From: Clostridium hydrogenum
GTDB lineage: Bacteria > Bacillota > Clostridia > Clostridiales > Clostridiaceae
Reading direction: 5' to 3'
Length of the DNA stretch: 64,000 nucleotides
Assembly (NCBI RefSeq): GCF_021432385.1
Contig: NZ_JAEACT010000003.1
Location: 620,001-684,000, forward strand
The notes under the pieces were generated by a model that was given only the letters and a program-made list of their open reading frames with translations, was not told the origin of the DNA and ran no database searches. Of the stretch, positions 1 through 8,834 are shown piece after piece. A program made the translations under genes and the position numbers. The stretch's first letter is position 1. Each line of letters opens with the position of its first letter.

Positions 1-1
1 T

Positions 2-208
2 AAGTATGGTTTTGAATCTTTAGGGATTGAAAGAATAGAAGCACTTGCACTACAAATCAATGTTGCTTCATGTAAGGTATTAGAAAAAAGCGGTTTTTTA
101 TTGGAAGGTGTTTTAAGAAATTTTAATAGATGTGAAACAGGCTATAGGAATGTTTGTTACTATGGAATAATATCTTCAGAATATAACAAAAACAAGCATA
201 ATATATAG
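2..208 (+). CDS. GNAT-family N-acetyltransferase, C-terminal part
   Basis: Partial gene entering from the left edge; 68 residues remain before TAG. The visible part has the typical RimJ/RimL-like ending: an N-x-A-S-x-K-V-L-E-K-S-G-F segment followed by E-G-V-L-R, which forms the acetyl-CoA-binding helix and last strands of GNAT enzymes. By family it should transfer an acetyl group from acetyl-CoA to an amino group; the substrate cannot be told. A hairpin terminator follows about 30 bases after the stop, so this is probably the last gene of its unit. Confidence 0.8.
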   Translation, partial: KYGFESLGIERIEALALQINVASCKVLEKSGFLLEGVLRNFNRCETGYRNVCYYGIISSEYNKNKHNI

Positions 209-240
209 TTTAATTAACTCTTCATCTTCTTATATTGAGA

Positions 241-273
241 ATTATAGGTGGACAACCACACCTATAATTTTTA
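241..273 (+). terminator. Intrinsic terminator after the acetyltransferase
   Basis: A perfect 10-bp stem (attataggtg at 241-250 with cacctataat at 259-268), an 8-base loop and a following T-run. It lies 33 bases after the stop codon of the plus-strand acetyltransferase gene. Confidence 0.75.
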
Positions 274-277
274 TAAG

Positions 278-363
278 GCTATATTTCAACACTATATTAA
301 AACATAGCCCAAAATCATCCTTCATTGTGAATTGTGCATCGTGAATTGATTTAGTTCATAATA
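278..363. repeat. Short HP-B-like palindrome plus HP-A arm fragment
   Basis: 278-310 is a small palindrome with ggctat and atagcc ends, like the HP-B elements further on. 311-363 is one outer arm of an HP-A element (catccttcattgtgaattg type) without its partner. The fragment ends at the 3' end of the def gene. Confidence 0.6.
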
Positions 364-368
364 TTTAA

Positions 369-812
369 TTATTCAGTAACTAAATCTGTAAAAAGAATTC
401 CTTCTAAATGGTCTATCTCATGACAGAAACATTTTGCTAAATCGCCTGTACCTGTAAGTATAATTTCCTCTCCATTCTCGTTCAACGCTTTAACCGTTAC
501 TTTTGCAGGTCTTATTAACTTCCCCCACTTATTAGGAATACTTAAGCAACCTTCTATAACTTCCTGCTTTCCTTCCTTTTTAATTATCTGTGGATTTACT
601 AATTTTATAAGTCCCTGTCCCATATCTATTACAACTAATCGTTTTAATATACCTACTTGTGGGGCAGCCAATCCTGCGCCATTACCTGCATTATACATAG
701 TATCAGCCATATCATCTAATATTTGTCTTATTTTATCATCTACAACTTCAACGTTCCTGCTCTTTTTCCTTAATATTTCATCACCAAACAATCTTATTTC
801 CCTTAAGGCCAT
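369..812 (-). CDS. def: Peptide deformylase
   Basis: Removes the N-formyl group from nascent proteins; a cytosolic Fe/Zn metalloenzyme. At 147 residues it has the normal length. All three family motifs are intact: GAGLAAPQ (45-52), EGCLS (87-91, metal ligand Cys89) and HEIDH (131-135, ligands His131 and His135, catalytic Glu132). The ATG directly abuts the stop of the upstream XRE gene, and its ribosome binding site (AGAGGTG) lies inside that gene's last codons, so translation is probably coupled. The gene is usually near fmt or priA; here it is paired with a small regulator, which suggests an accessory second deformylase, although no other copy can be seen from this window. Confidence 0.93.
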   Translation of the reverse strand: MALREIRLFGDEILRKKSRNVEVVDDKIRQILDDMADTMYNAGNGAGLAAPQVGILKRLVVIDMGQGLIKLVNPQIIKKEGKQEVIEGCLSIPNKWGKLIRPAKVTVKALNENGEEIILTGTGDLAKCFCHEIDHLEGILFTDLVTE

Positions 813-1049
813 TTATTTTACACCTCTACTTTGTTCTGCTCTTGATTTTCTTTCACTTTCTTCAAATAGAAAAATTTCCTCTATAGTTCTGTGAAACACT
901 TTAGCAATATCGTAAGCTAGCCATATAGAAGGTTCAAATTTTTCTGTTTCAATAGCATTAATTGCCTGCCTTGATACCCCCACAAGTTCGCCCAATTGTT
1001 CTTGAGTTAATCCTAAATATTCTCGAATTTGCTTTATTTTATTTTTCAC
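813..1049 (-). CDS. Small XRE-family transcriptional regulator
   Basis: A 78-residue protein that is almost only a Cro/C1-type helix-turn-helix (residues 5-60: LTQEQLGELVGVSRQAINAIE, the recognition helix being around SRQAINAIE). It starts with GTG behind AGAGGTG. It is the first gene of a two-gene unit with def, with zero spacing. A palindrome lies just upstream of its start in its own promoter region (see the regulatory entry), which suggests autoregulation. The ligand or signal is unknown. Confidence 0.85.
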   Translation of the reverse strand: MKNKIKQIREYLGLTQEQLGELVGVSRQAINAIETEKFEPSIWLAYDIAKVFHRTIEEIFLFEESERKSRAEQSRGVK

Positions 1050-1062
1050 TCAATATCACCTC

Positions 1063-1114
1063 TGTAATGTTTACCTTACATAATTAATTTAACATTACTT
1101 TATATTTATGTCAA
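1063..1114 (-). promoter_or_regulatory. Promoter and candidate operator of the XRE-def unit
   Basis: Read on the minus strand, TTGACA (1109-1114) and TAAATT (1086-1091) are 17 bases apart. Downstream, at 1063-1080, is an inverted repeat TGTAA-N8-TTACA. A second TGTAAGGT occurs just upstream of the -35 box (about 1119-1126). Flanking of the promoter by the same octamer fits autorepression by the XRE protein. The promoter is read from the sequence; the operator role is inference. Confidence 0.5.
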
Positions 1115-1133
1115 GTCAACCTTACACAATATA

Positions 1134-1454
1134 CATAGATATACAACTGGAACATTGAAATTGAAAATACCAAGTTTATCCTAACAAATTACAATTTGAA
1201 TCATAGTAGAGAGTAAAGTGATGGTTGATTTTTCTCCGCTATCGCTACGAAAAATCTGAGAACTTATTTTTTTATTGCTGCGCAATGGCGCCATACATGG
1301 CGTTCAGCGAAGCTGACACCATTTAAGTTTAAGATTTACCTAAGAGAAACGAAAGGCAAATCATCCTTCACTCTACTCTTTACTCTTGTTTCTCCTCGAC
1401 AAATTGTAATTTATAAGATTTAGTATTTATAATTTCAATTTGCCTATCTACGTT
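1134..1454 (+). repeat. HP-A palindromic element, with outer arms
   Basis: The outer arms (agatatacaac... / ...tatctac with caaattacaattt / aaattgtaattt) enclose the HP-A core at about 1207-1390. The core has an arm of gagagtaaagtg type matched by cactctactctttactc, and three inner hairpins. No gene is seen in 1050-1858 apart from this element and the HP-D and HP-E elements that follow. Confidence 0.75.
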
Positions 1455-1648
1455 TTGCTTTTTTAATATGTTTTTGCTGTCTTAAATTTCCCATGCCCAT
1501 TTAAGTAGGAGTCAAAAAATTGGAGGCAAATTTTATTAGTAATCTCAAGACAATCCTCTCTACTTTTCTTTTGTATTTCTTTAATATTCGTTATTGACCC
1601 CCTTTCATATTAACCTATTGTAAAAATCCTTGTTCCTATAAAGCTTCA

Positions 1649-1684
1649 CGCCAAAAATTCCGTAGGCACGGAGGGATTTTTTAC
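1649..1684. repeat. HP-D hairpin
   Basis: A copy of the short hairpin with core aattccgtaggcacgg followed by agggatttttt. Similar copies lie near 13410, 26140, 35093 and 49077. The stem plus T-run could also act as a terminator. Confidence 0.6.
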
Positions 1685-1727
1685 TTAAATTACCGTTACA
1701 TGGAAGCAACAATACTGAAGGAACAGT

Positions 1728-1870
1728 TAAAAAAATCGTAAAATACTTAGATATTTCAATTGTCTGAGCATTTTTTCAGCGAGTTATTGAAATTTCTTAG
1801 TATTTTACGATTTTTTTGACTTAGATTTATATAATTTTTTTAATGCGACGAAGCATTGTTACTTCGCATT
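1728..1870. repeat. HP-E element with long inner hairpin
   Basis: 1728-1817 is a long stem (aaaaaaatcgtaaaatactt pairing with aagtattttacgattttttt in essence) around the recurring loop-stem tttcaattgtctgagc / cagcgagttattgaaa. The element ends in ttacttcgcattg, whose complement GCGAAGTAA supplies the stop codon of the neighbouring amidohydrolase. With A- and T-runs on either side of the stem it may terminate transcription from both directions. Confidence 0.65.
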
Positions 1871-3016
1871 GTATACTATTTCCCCATTTATTATTGTATA
1901 CTTAGTTTCTGTAAATACTTCCATTGGATTTCCTGTAAAAATGGCTATATCTGCATCTTTACCTACTTCTAAGCTTCCAACTCTATCAGCTACACCGCAA
2001 ATTTCTGCTGAATTTATTGTTATAGCTTTATATGCTTCTTCAATTCCAAGACCTGCTTTTGCTGCAAAGCCAGCACATATAGGAAGATATTCAATTGGCA
2101 CTACAGGGTGATCCGTTATTACAGCCACTTCAATACCTGCTTTGGCAAGAATTCCTGGTGTCTTAAAAGTTTTGTTTTGCACTTCTATTTTTGATCTTGA
2201 TGTAAGGGTTGGACCAATAAGTGCAGGAAAACCAGCCTCTTTAATTTCTTCAACTATGAACTGCCCTTCGCTACAATGATCAAGTGTCATTTTTACATCA
2301 AATTCCTTTGCAATTCTTATTGCTGTTAATATATCATCTGCTCTGTGTGCATGTGCTTTGAGTGGTATTTTTCTTTCTATTACAGGAAGAAGTGCCTCTA
2401 GTTTAAAATCTTCTTCAAACAATTCGCCGTCTTTAATTGCCTTTTCCTTTTTAGCTTTATAAAATTTTGCTTTAGTTAAAGCCTCCCTTAGAAGTGCAGC
2501 TGTAGCCATTCTTGTTGATGGTGTCTTTCCTTTTGAATTGTATACTCTTTTTGGATTTTCACCAAAGGCAATTTTCATTGCGGCTGGCTCCTTAACAATC
2601 ATATCATCAATGCATTTTCCACTAGTTTTCATAAATACAAATTGTCCACCAACTACATTTGCACTTCCTGGTCCCGTCATTACCCCTGTAATTCCAGCTT
2701 TTACAGCATCATAAAAAGCTGTATCCATTGGATTTATTGCATCAATTGCTCTAAGCTGTGGTGTAACTGGGTCAGTCATTTCGTTGCAATCTTCGCCTTC
2801 AAAGCCTTTATCCTCTTCACTAATACCTATATGACAATGTGCTTCTATAATACCAGGCATAACAACGCAGCCTTCAGCATCTATTACTTCCATATCAGAA
2901 GTTTCTTTAATATTTTCACCAATTTCAACTATCTTTCCATTATCAACAATAATAGACCCTTTTTCATAATTTGTTCCTGTCATTGTAAGTACTCTTCCAT
3001 TTTTTATAAGTAACAT
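1859..3016 (-). CDS. Amidohydrolase, imidazolonepropionase-like (paralogue 1)
   Basis: Metal-dependent amidohydrolase-superfamily enzyme of 385 residues, with the small N-terminal beta domain, an EAHCHIG motif (first HxH), KAHAHRADD, LDHC and TDHPV motifs, and the C-terminal GKDADIAIF strand typical of the superfamily. It resembles the COG1228 imidazolonepropionase group; the true substrate is unknown. The ATG at 3016 is chosen over an upstream TTG because GGAG lies 9 bases before it. It is very similar along its whole length to the next gene (a tandem duplication). The stop TAA lies in the end of an HP-E element. It sits downstream of the 5-oxoproline cluster and may act on a cyclic amide of that pathway (inference). 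Confidence 0.85.
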   Translation of the reverse strand: MLLIKNGRVLTMTGTNYEKGSIIVDNGKIVEIGENIKETSDMEVIDAEGCVVMPGIIEAHCHIGISEEDKGFEGEDCNEMTDPVTPQLRAIDAINPMDTAFYDAVKAGITGVMTGPGSANVVGGQFVFMKTSGKCIDDMIVKEPAAMKIAFGENPKRVYNSKGKTPSTRMATAALLREALTKAKFYKAKKEKAIKDGELFEEDFKLEALLPVIERKIPLKAHAHRADDILTAIRIAKEFDVKMTLDHCSEGQFIVEEIKEAGFPALIGPTLTSRSKIEVQNKTFKTPGILAKAGIEVAVITDHPVVPIEYLPICAGFAAKAGLGIEEAYKAITINSAEICGVADRVGSLEVGKDADIAIFTGNPMEVFTETKYTIINGEIVYNAK

Positions 3017-3054
3017 ACGTATCATCTCCAATTATAATATTAATTTTATCTATA

Positions 3055-3160
3055 TATGAGGATGTGAAAAAATGTATTCTATAGGTTTTATTATACCGCA
3101 CATAAAGCCTTATGAGCGGCTCATAAAAAAGAATACCTACATTTTTCACATGCTCCTATA
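3055..3160. repeat. Imperfect palindrome between the tandem amidohydrolases
   Basis: The arms gaggatgtgaaaaaatgta and tacatttttcacatgctcc are inverted repeats about 100 bases apart, enclosing a second smaller palindrome (accgcacataaagcc...gcggctcat). Only one copy was noticed in this window. It separates the two paralogous genes. Confidence 0.5.
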
Positions 3161-3162
3161 TG

Positions 3163-4317
3163 TTATGCTCTATATACTACTTGTCCATTTATGATTGTGT
3201 ACTTTGTTTCTGTAAATACTTTCATTGGATTTCCTGTAAAAATTGCTATATCTGCATCTTTACCTACTTCTAAACTTCCAACCCTGTCAGCTACACCGCA
3301 AATCTCTGCAGAATTTATAGTTATTGCCTTATAAGCTTCTTCAACTCCAAGACCTGCTTTTGCTGCAAGGCCCGCACTTAGTGGTAAATACTGTATTGGA
3401 ACTACGGGATGATCTGTAGCTATTGCTACTTTAATTCCTGCTTTTGCAAGTATACCTACAGTTTCAAAAGTCTTATTTTTAAGTTCTATTTTTGATCTTC
3501 CTGTAAGACTTGGCCCAACAATTGCCGGAAAACCAGATTTTTTTATATCCTCAACTATAAATTGTCCCTCTGTACAATGATCAAGTGTCATTTTTACATC
3601 AAATTCCTTTGCTATCCTTATAGCTGTTAAAATATCATCCGCTCTATGTGCATGTGCTTTTAAAGGTATCTTCCTTTCAAGTATAGGAAGAAGTGCTTCT
3701 AATTTAAAATCATCTTCAAACAATTCCCCAGCTTCTAACGCCTTTTCCTTTTTAGCTTTATAAACCTTTGCTTTCCATAATATTTCTCTTAAAAGTGCAG
3801 CCGTTGCCATTCTTGTTGATGGCATTTTACCTTTCGAATTGTATACTCTTTTTGGATTCTCACCAAATGCAATTTTCATTGCGGCTGGCTCTTTAACAAT
3901 CATATCATCAATGCATTTTCCACTAGTTTTCATGAATACAAATTGTCCACCAACTACATTTGCACTTCCTGGTCCAGTCATTACCCCTGTAATTCCAGCT
4001 TCTACAGCCTCCCTAAAAGATGTATCCATTGGATTTATTGCATCAATTGCCCTAAGCTGCGGAGTAGTCGGATCAGTTCTCTCATTTGTGTCATTTCCCT
4101 CGAAGCCCTTGTCCAATTCATGAACTCCAATATGGCAGTGTGCCTCTATGATACCAGGCATAACTATGCAGCCTTCTGCATCGATCACTTCCATGTCTAA
4201 AGTTTCTTTAATATTTTCAGCAACCTCTACTATTTTACCATCGTTGAGAAGTACGCAGCCTTTTTTATAACTTTTGCCTGCCATTGTAAGTACTTCTCCA
4301 TTTTTTATAAGCATCAT
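3163..4317 (-). CDS. Amidohydrolase, imidazolonepropionase-like (paralogue 2)
   Basis: 384 residues, collinear with the preceding paralogue and identical over long blocks (for example the stretch around GVMTGPGSANVVGGQF and the KAHAHRADD region). The same metal motifs are present: EAHCHIG, KAHAHRADD, LDHC and TDHPV. The differences cluster in the N-terminal third and around the segment before TDHP. The start is set at the ATG 9 bases after GGAG. A recent local duplication, with the upstream sequence (ttggagatgata) duplicated too. Substrate unknown; the position behind the IclR regulator suggests it belongs to the same regulon. Confidence 0.85.
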   Translation of the reverse strand: MMLIKNGEVLTMAGKSYKKGCVLLNDGKIVEVAENIKETLDMEVIDAEGCIVMPGIIEAHCHIGVHELDKGFEGNDTNERTDPTTPQLRAIDAINPMDTSFREAVEAGITGVMTGPGSANVVGGQFVFMKTSGKCIDDMIVKEPAAMKIAFGENPKRVYNSKGKMPSTRMATAALLREILWKAKVYKAKKEKALEAGELFEDDFKLEALLPILERKIPLKAHAHRADDILTAIRIAKEFDVKMTLDHCTEGQFIVEDIKKSGFPAIVGPSLTGRSKIELKNKTFETVGILAKAGIKVAIATDHPVVPIQYLPLSAGLAAKAGLGVEEAYKAITINSAEICGVADRVGSLEVGKDADIAIFTGNPMKVFTETKYTIINGQVVYRA

Positions 4318-4391
4318 TTGTATCATCTCCAATTATAAATTTATGTATGTTAGCTTGTAAAAAACATATATATTCTTTTTTACATGCTTAT

Positions 4392-4731
4392 AAAGATAAA
4401 CCACCTTGAAAATTGCAAATACCAAGTTTATCCTGACAAATTACAATTTATCGAGGAGAAGCCAAAGTACAAAGTACAATGAAGGATGATTTTTCTCCGT
4501 TAACACTACGAAAAATCTGAAAGCTTATTTTTTTATTGCTGCGCAATTGCGCCATACATGGCGCTCAGCGAAGCTGAGGACATTTAAGTTTAAGATTTAC
4601 CTAAGCAACGCGAAAGGCAAACCATCCTTCTTTGTACTCTGTACTTTGTACTTTGTACTCTGCTTTTCAAATTGTAATTTACAGGATGAACTTGGTATAA
4701 GCAATTTTAATTTTTCAAATTGCTTATCTAT
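4392..4731 (+). repeat. HP-A palindromic element, with outer arms
   Basis: The outer arms start aaagataaacc and end gcttatcta, with inner arms gacaaattacaattt / aaattgtaatttacagg, then tandem gtacaaa-type repeats (about 4466) matched by ctttgtactctgtactttgtactttg (about 4630). Three internal hairpins follow, including gcgccatacatggcgc. It begins right after the stop codon of the IclR gene. Confidence 0.8.
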
Positions 4732-4732
4732 A

Positions 4733-5488
4733 CTAAGGTTTCCAACCTAATTTTAACGATATTTCCTTTGCTCCCATTTTAACTGCATCAATTAATTTTG
4801 CCAAGTGTTCCTCTTGAAATCTCACACTTGGTCCTACAAGGCTAATACTTGCAGCAATATTATTTGAAGAATCAAAGATTGGCGCTGCAACAGCAGAAGA
4901 ATAATCTTGAAGCTCAGAATGACTTACAGAATATCCATTTTTCCTATCCTGTTCTAATGTTTTACGCAGGCATTCTTTATCAGTTATAGTTCCAAATCCA
5001 ATTGGTACCAAATCTATATCATTAATATATTGTTCACGTACATGCTCTGGTAAGTTTGCTAAAATTATTCTTGGACATGCTCCTCCATACAATGGTGCCC
5101 TACGTCCTATTCTAGTGTAAACCCTAATTGGCTTAAGGGTGTCTAATTTTTCAATATATATTGCTTGATTTCCTTCTTTTATAATAAGATTTACAGCTTC
5201 TCCAATTTCATCCCTCAAAAAATACATTGTGGGCAGTGCAACTTTTCTTATGTCCATTCTTTCCTTTACTAACTGCCCAAATTCCATAAATATAAACCCA
5301 AGTTCATACTTACCATTATCATCTTTTTTTAAAAACTCCATTTCTTCAAGCGAACCAAGCATGCGATAAACAGAAGTTTTAGGTATTCCTGACAATTCGA
5401 CTATTTCATTTAAATTAAGCTTTGAATTTTCTCTAAAAAGCTTCAAAATATCCATAGACTTCACAACCGTTTTATTTTTATCTTGCAT
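4733..5488 (-). CDS. kipR: IclR-family transcriptional regulator (KipR-like)
   Basis: 251 residues: an N-terminal winged helix-turn-helix (LNEIVELSGIPKTSVYRML) and a C-terminal IclR ligand-binding domain ending in a sensor region with SSAVAAPIF and ISLVGP. The ATG is chosen because the longer GTG form would start within the ribosome binding site. In Bacillus subtilis the kip/ycs operon has an IclR regulator (KipR) at the same relative place, so it probably controls this cluster. A dyad near the pxpA promoter is a candidate target. An HP-F element separates it from accC. Confidence 0.85.
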   Translation of the reverse strand: MQDKNKTVVKSMDILKLFRENSKLNLNEIVELSGIPKTSVYRMLGSLEEMEFLKKDDNGKYELGFIFMEFGQLVKERMDIRKVALPTMYFLRDEIGEAVNLIIKEGNQAIYIEKLDTLKPIRVYTRIGRRAPLYGGACPRIILANLPEHVREQYINDIDLVPIGFGTITDKECLRKTLEQDRKNGYSVSHSELQDYSSAVAAPIFDSSNNIAASISLVGPSVRFQEEHLAKLIDAVKMGAKEISLKLGWKP

Positions 5489-5514
5489 ATGTAGTATCCT
5501 CACAATTATGTTTT

Positions 5515-5672
5515 AGGCATCTTAAAGAAAATAACAAGTCCAACCTTCGGCTATTTTTGCGTAATACTTCGTCACTACAACACGCTAAGACAACCAGTAT
5601 TAAAGAGTTACAGTTTCTTATATCACACAAAACTATATCTCAATTTGGCTTATTATTTTTTTTAAGATGCCT
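5515..5672. repeat. HP-F element, copy 1
   Basis: About 158 bases with terminal inverted repeats aggcatctta / taagatgcct and internal dyads (ttttgcgtaatac region against the tatcacacaaaac region). A second copy lies at 15419-15575 with aggcatatta / taatatgcct. The change in one arm is matched by the complementary change in the other. Confidence 0.75.
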
Positions 5673-5720
5673 TATATAAATACTATCTCTTTACATAGAA
5701 AAAATCAACCAAAATGTGTC

Positions 5721-7061
5721 TTATATAATTTTATTTTCCACTAAAAAATTAGTATTAAATTTTCCACTCACAAATACTTCATTTTGCAATAAATTTTTAT
5801 GGAATGGAATAGTTGTATCTATGCCTTCTATTTCAAACTCAGCAAGAGCTCTTTTCATTCTTTCAATTGCCTCTTTTCTATCTCTTCCCCAGGTAATAAC
5901 TTTAGCAATCATAGAATCATAAAATGGGGTAATTTTATATCCAGAATAAGCGGCACTATCTACTCTTATGCCAAACCCTCCTGGTGAAAAATATTTTTTT
6001 ATCTTTCCCGGACAAGGCATAAAATTATTACATGGATTTTCAGCATTAATACGACATTCCATAGCACATCCATTTATCTTTATATCTTCCTGGGTAAAGG
6101 AAATCTTATTTCCAAATGCCACATTTATCTGCTCCTTAATAAGATCAATACCTGTTACTAATTCTGTAACTGGATGTTCTACTTGTATTCTCGTATTCAT
6201 CTCCATAAAATAAAATTCACCAGTTTTATCTAAAAGAAACTCAATAGTTCCAGCACTACTGTAACCAACGGCTTTTGCTGCCAATACTGCCGCTTTTCCC
6301 ATTCTTTCGCGAAGCTCCTTACTTAATGCTGGGGATGGTGACTCTTCTAAAAGTTTCTGATGACGTCTTTGAATAGAACAATCTCTTTCCCCCAAATATA
6401 CTTCATTTCCCCATTTATCCCCCATTATTTGAATTTCAATATGTCTAGTATTTTCTAAGTACTTTTCTAAATATACCTCAGGATTTCCAAAAGAAACTTC
6501 TGCTTCTTTTTGAGCTTTACGAATTGAATCTCTTAATTCATCTTCATTTCTAGCCACTCTCATGCCCTTTCCTCCACCGCCAGCAGAAGCTTTTACTATA
6601 ACTGGATAACCAATCTTATTTGCAATTTCAGCGGCTTTTTCTTCATCTTCAATAATTCCATCTGTTCCTGGCACTGTTGGAACTCCTGCATTTTTCATAG
6701 TTTCTTTTGCCTCAGCCTTATCACCCATTTTTCTTATGGCCTCAAAACTTGGTCCTATATAAATTAATCCATTTTCCTCACATATTTTAGCAAAATCAGC
6801 ATTTTCAGAAAGGAAGCCATATCCCGGGTGCACAGCGTCTACTTTTGCATGCTTGGCAGTACTTATTATACTAGAAATATTTAAATAACTTTCCTTTGAT
6901 GGTGCTGCACCTATACAATAAGCTTCCTCCGCCATTTTAACATGCATTGCTTCTTTGTCTGCTTTTGAGTAAACAGCAACCGTAGATATTCCCATTTCTT
7001 TGCAGGCTCTTATAATTCTAACTGCAATTTCTCCTCTATTTGCAATAAGTATTTTTTTCAA
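5721..7061 (-). CDS. accC: Biotin carboxylase
   Basis: 446 residues, the normal length for the ATP-dependent biotin carboxylase subunit, which carboxylates biotin on a carrier protein with bicarbonate. N-terminal [14 protein letters not shown], the glycine-rich ATP lid [11 protein letters not shown], and [13 protein letters not shown] with the catalytic Arg/Glu residues are all intact. The likely start is TTG: AAAGGAG lies 8 bases before it, and the longer ATG form would overlap that site. It follows accB and pxpB/pxpC, not accA/accD, so its partner carboxyltransferase may be PxpB-PxpC rather than acetyl-CoA carboxyltransferase (inference). Confidence 0.92.
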   Translation of the reverse strand: MKKILIANRGEIAVRIIRACKEMGISTVAVYSKADKEAMHVKMAEEAYCIGAAPSKESYLNISSIISTAKHAKVDAVHPGYGFLSENADFAKICEENGLIYIGPSFEAIRKMGDKAEAKETMKNAGVPTVPGTDGIIEDEEKAAEIANKIGYPVIVKASAGGGGKGMRVARNEDELRDSIRKAQKEAEVSFGNPEVYLEKYLENTRHIEIQIMGDKWGNEVYLGERDCSIQRRHQKLLEESPSPALSKELRERMGKAAVLAAKAVGYSSAGTIEFLLDKTGEFYFMEMNTRIQVEHPVTELVTGIDLIKEQINVAFGNKISFTQEDIKINGCAMECRINAENPCNNFMPCPGKIKKYFSPGGFGIRVDSAAYSGYKITPFYDSMIAKVITWGRDRKEAIERMKRALAEFEIEGIDTTIPFHKNLLQNEVFVSGKFNTNFLVENKII

Positions 7062-7084
7062 TAGGCTCGCTCCTTTCATTTATA

Positions 7085-7359
7085 GGCTATGTTTTAAATA
7101 AGTGTTGATTTTCACACTTATTTAAAACATAGCTTCCTTTAGTAAGTTTAGCTATTTTTAAAAGAATGTTTCTATGATGTGTTGGCTTTTATGGACTCTT
7201 AGGATTGCTCGTTTATAATTTACGTAATTTTGACTAGGACGGTCAAAGCCATTTAGGCATCAGGACGATGCATCTAAATGGGTAGTAAATTATAAACGAG
7301 CAATTCTTAGAGTCCGTTAATGGCATAATCTCATATCAACATTCTTTTAAAACATAGCC
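7085..7359. repeat. HP-B long element, copy 1
   Basis: 275 bases inside the operon, between accB and accC. It starts with the hairpin ggctatgttttaaataag...cttatttaaaacatagc. A second large palindrome follows, with a deep stem gctcgtttataatttac / gtaaattataaacgagc around a branched centre (ccattta...taaatgg). Near-identical copies lie at 11703, 24413 and 45035. In this copy one stem pair is A-T where the others have G-C. Confidence 0.85.
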
Positions 7360-7372
7360 TTCATTTATAAAG

Positions 7373-7828
7373 TTAATTTTTTTTAACCTTAAATAATGGT
7401 TGTCCATATTCTACAAATTCACCATCCGAAGCCAATAATTCTAAAATTTCTCCTTGAACTCCAGCTTCAATTTCATTATATATCTTCATAGTTTCAATAA
7501 CGCAAACTACTGTATTCTCATTTACTTTTTGGCCAACTTTAACAAATGGTTCTTCCTGTGGCTTTCCTGATAAATAAAAATTTCCTACCATAGGAGATTT
7601 TATTTCATAATTTTCATTATCTGTGTCCTTTAAATTAGCCTCATCAGTTTTTGAAGCTACTGACTCTTCGTTCTCTTCCTTTAAATCAGTATTTATCTTT
7701 TTCCTGTATACATTATTTTCTTCTTTTGAAATAACAATTTTAGCCCCATCTTGTTCGAGCTTGAAACTTTTTAGGGAAGACTCATCTACCATTTTAATAA
7801 TTTCTTTTATATCCTCTAGCTTCAACAT
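7373..7828 (-). CDS. accB: Biotin carboxyl carrier protein
   Basis: 151 residues: an N-terminal helix region, an acidic flexible linker (about 38-75), and a C-terminal biotinyl domain with ETMKI, the biotinylated lysine being about residue 115. The ATG is preferred over an in-frame GTG three codons earlier because AGGAAGG overlaps the GTG. It lies 13 bases after pxpC. Its length and linker match the AccB type. The motif is E-T-M-K rather than the more usual E-A-M-K, a tolerated variant. Confidence 0.92.
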   Translation of the reverse strand: MLKLEDIKEIIKMVDESSLKSFKLEQDGAKIVISKEENNVYRKKINTDLKEENEESVASKTDEANLKDTDNENYEIKSPMVGNFYLSGKPQEEPFVKVGQKVNENTVVCVIETMKIYNEIEAGVQGEILELLASDGEFVEYGQPLFKVKKN

Positions 7829-7841
7829 TAAATTCACCTTC

Positions 7842-8834
7842 CTATAATTTTAAATTAATTGAGGTCTTAAGATTATTAATGTACCTTTCTCTTTCAATAT
7901 ATAGTTCTTCTGCTTCCTTCAAAGAAACTTCCTTAAATCTCAAAAATTCTCCTGGCTTTTTTTGAACTACCTTACATATATCCACATCTACAATCTTTGC
8001 AATTTTAGGATATCCACCTGTAGTTTGTCTATCTGCAAGCAAGACAATTGGGTTTCCATCTGGCGGTACTTGAATTGTTCCAAGGGAAACCGGTTCTGAA
8101 ATCATTTCTAAATGATCTTTTAATTTTAGTTCCTCACCAGTTAATCTATACCCCATTCTATCTGATTGTGTGCTTATACTAAATTTACTATTAAAAAAGT
8201 TATTTTGACTTTCCGAATTAAATTCATTAAACTGCCTTTCATGGATAACACGGACAAAATCATCTGAATTATATTTTTCTCTTTCTATATACCAATTAGG
8301 ATAGGTAAATAAACTATCTACATCCTTTTTACACAATGAATTTATAATTTTTTTTGATAGGCTGCTATGAGGATTGGTGTCAATAACATCATCTTTCTTT
8401 AGTGACCTTCCTTTAAATCCTCCAATTCCAGCACGTATGTATGTACTTTTACTTTTCATAACTTCTTCAATTTTATACCCACCTGCTACAGCCAAATATG
8501 AACGACATCCGAATTTACAACTGCCAAATTTTAAAACACTTTTTTTATGTAAATAGATAGGTCTATTCATTGGAACTTGCATACCGTCAATGGTTGGTGA
8601 TAAATTTGCACCTGTTATTGAAATGAGCATCCCTTTATCAATAATTAAAGAAGGGCCAAGTAATGTAATTTCAATTGCAGCCTCGCCTTCATCATTTCCA
8701 ACTAAAATATTGGATAGTCTAAGTGAAAATGTATCCATAGCACCGCTAACTATAATCCCATACTTTTGATACTGATTTCTCCCTAGATCCTGAATACTTG
8801 TAAGCAGCCCAGATTTTAAAACTGTAATACTCAA
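7842..8834 (-). CDS. pxpC: 5-oxoprolinase subunit C (KipA-like)
   Basis: 330 residues of the biotin-dependent carboxyltransferase-like family (KipA/PxpC), with the characteristic start SGLLTSIQDLGR and GAMDTFSLRLSN. PxpA, PxpB and PxpC together hydrolyse 5-oxoproline to glutamate using ATP. The start overlaps the end of pxpB by 4 bases, so the two are translationally coupled. The family is homologous to part of the carboxyltransferase domain of urea carboxylase, which matters here because accB and accC follow directly. Confidence 0.9.
   Translation of the reverse strand: MSITVLKSGLLTSIQDLGRNQYQKYGIIVSGAMDTFSLRLSNILVGNDEGEAAIEITLLGPSLIIDKGMLISITGANLSPTIDGMQVPMNRPIYLHKKSVLKFGSCKFGCRSYLAVAGGYKIEEVMKSKSTYIRAGIGGFKGRSLKKDDVIDTNPHSSLSKKIINSLCKKDVDSLFTYPNWYIEREKYNSDDFVRVIHERQFNEFNSESQNNFFNSKFSISTQSDRMGYRLTGEELKLKDHLEMISEPVSLGTIQVPPDGNPIVLLADRQTTGGYPKIAKIVDVDICKVVQKKPGEFLRFKEVSLKEAEELYIERERYINNLKTSINLKL

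Noticed and set aside
2642..3013. Plus-strand frames opposite the amidohydrolases (also 3839-4200)
   Set aside because: Antisense shadows of real coding sequence, unusual composition and no start signals.
4547..4750. Plus-strand open frame of 67 codons
   Set aside because: It lies wholly inside an HP-A palindrome; the frame comes from repeat sequence and has no ribosome binding site.
7085..7359. CRISPR-like repeat
   Set aside because: HP-B copies are dispersed single units, not an array of direct repeats with spacers, and there are no cas genes.
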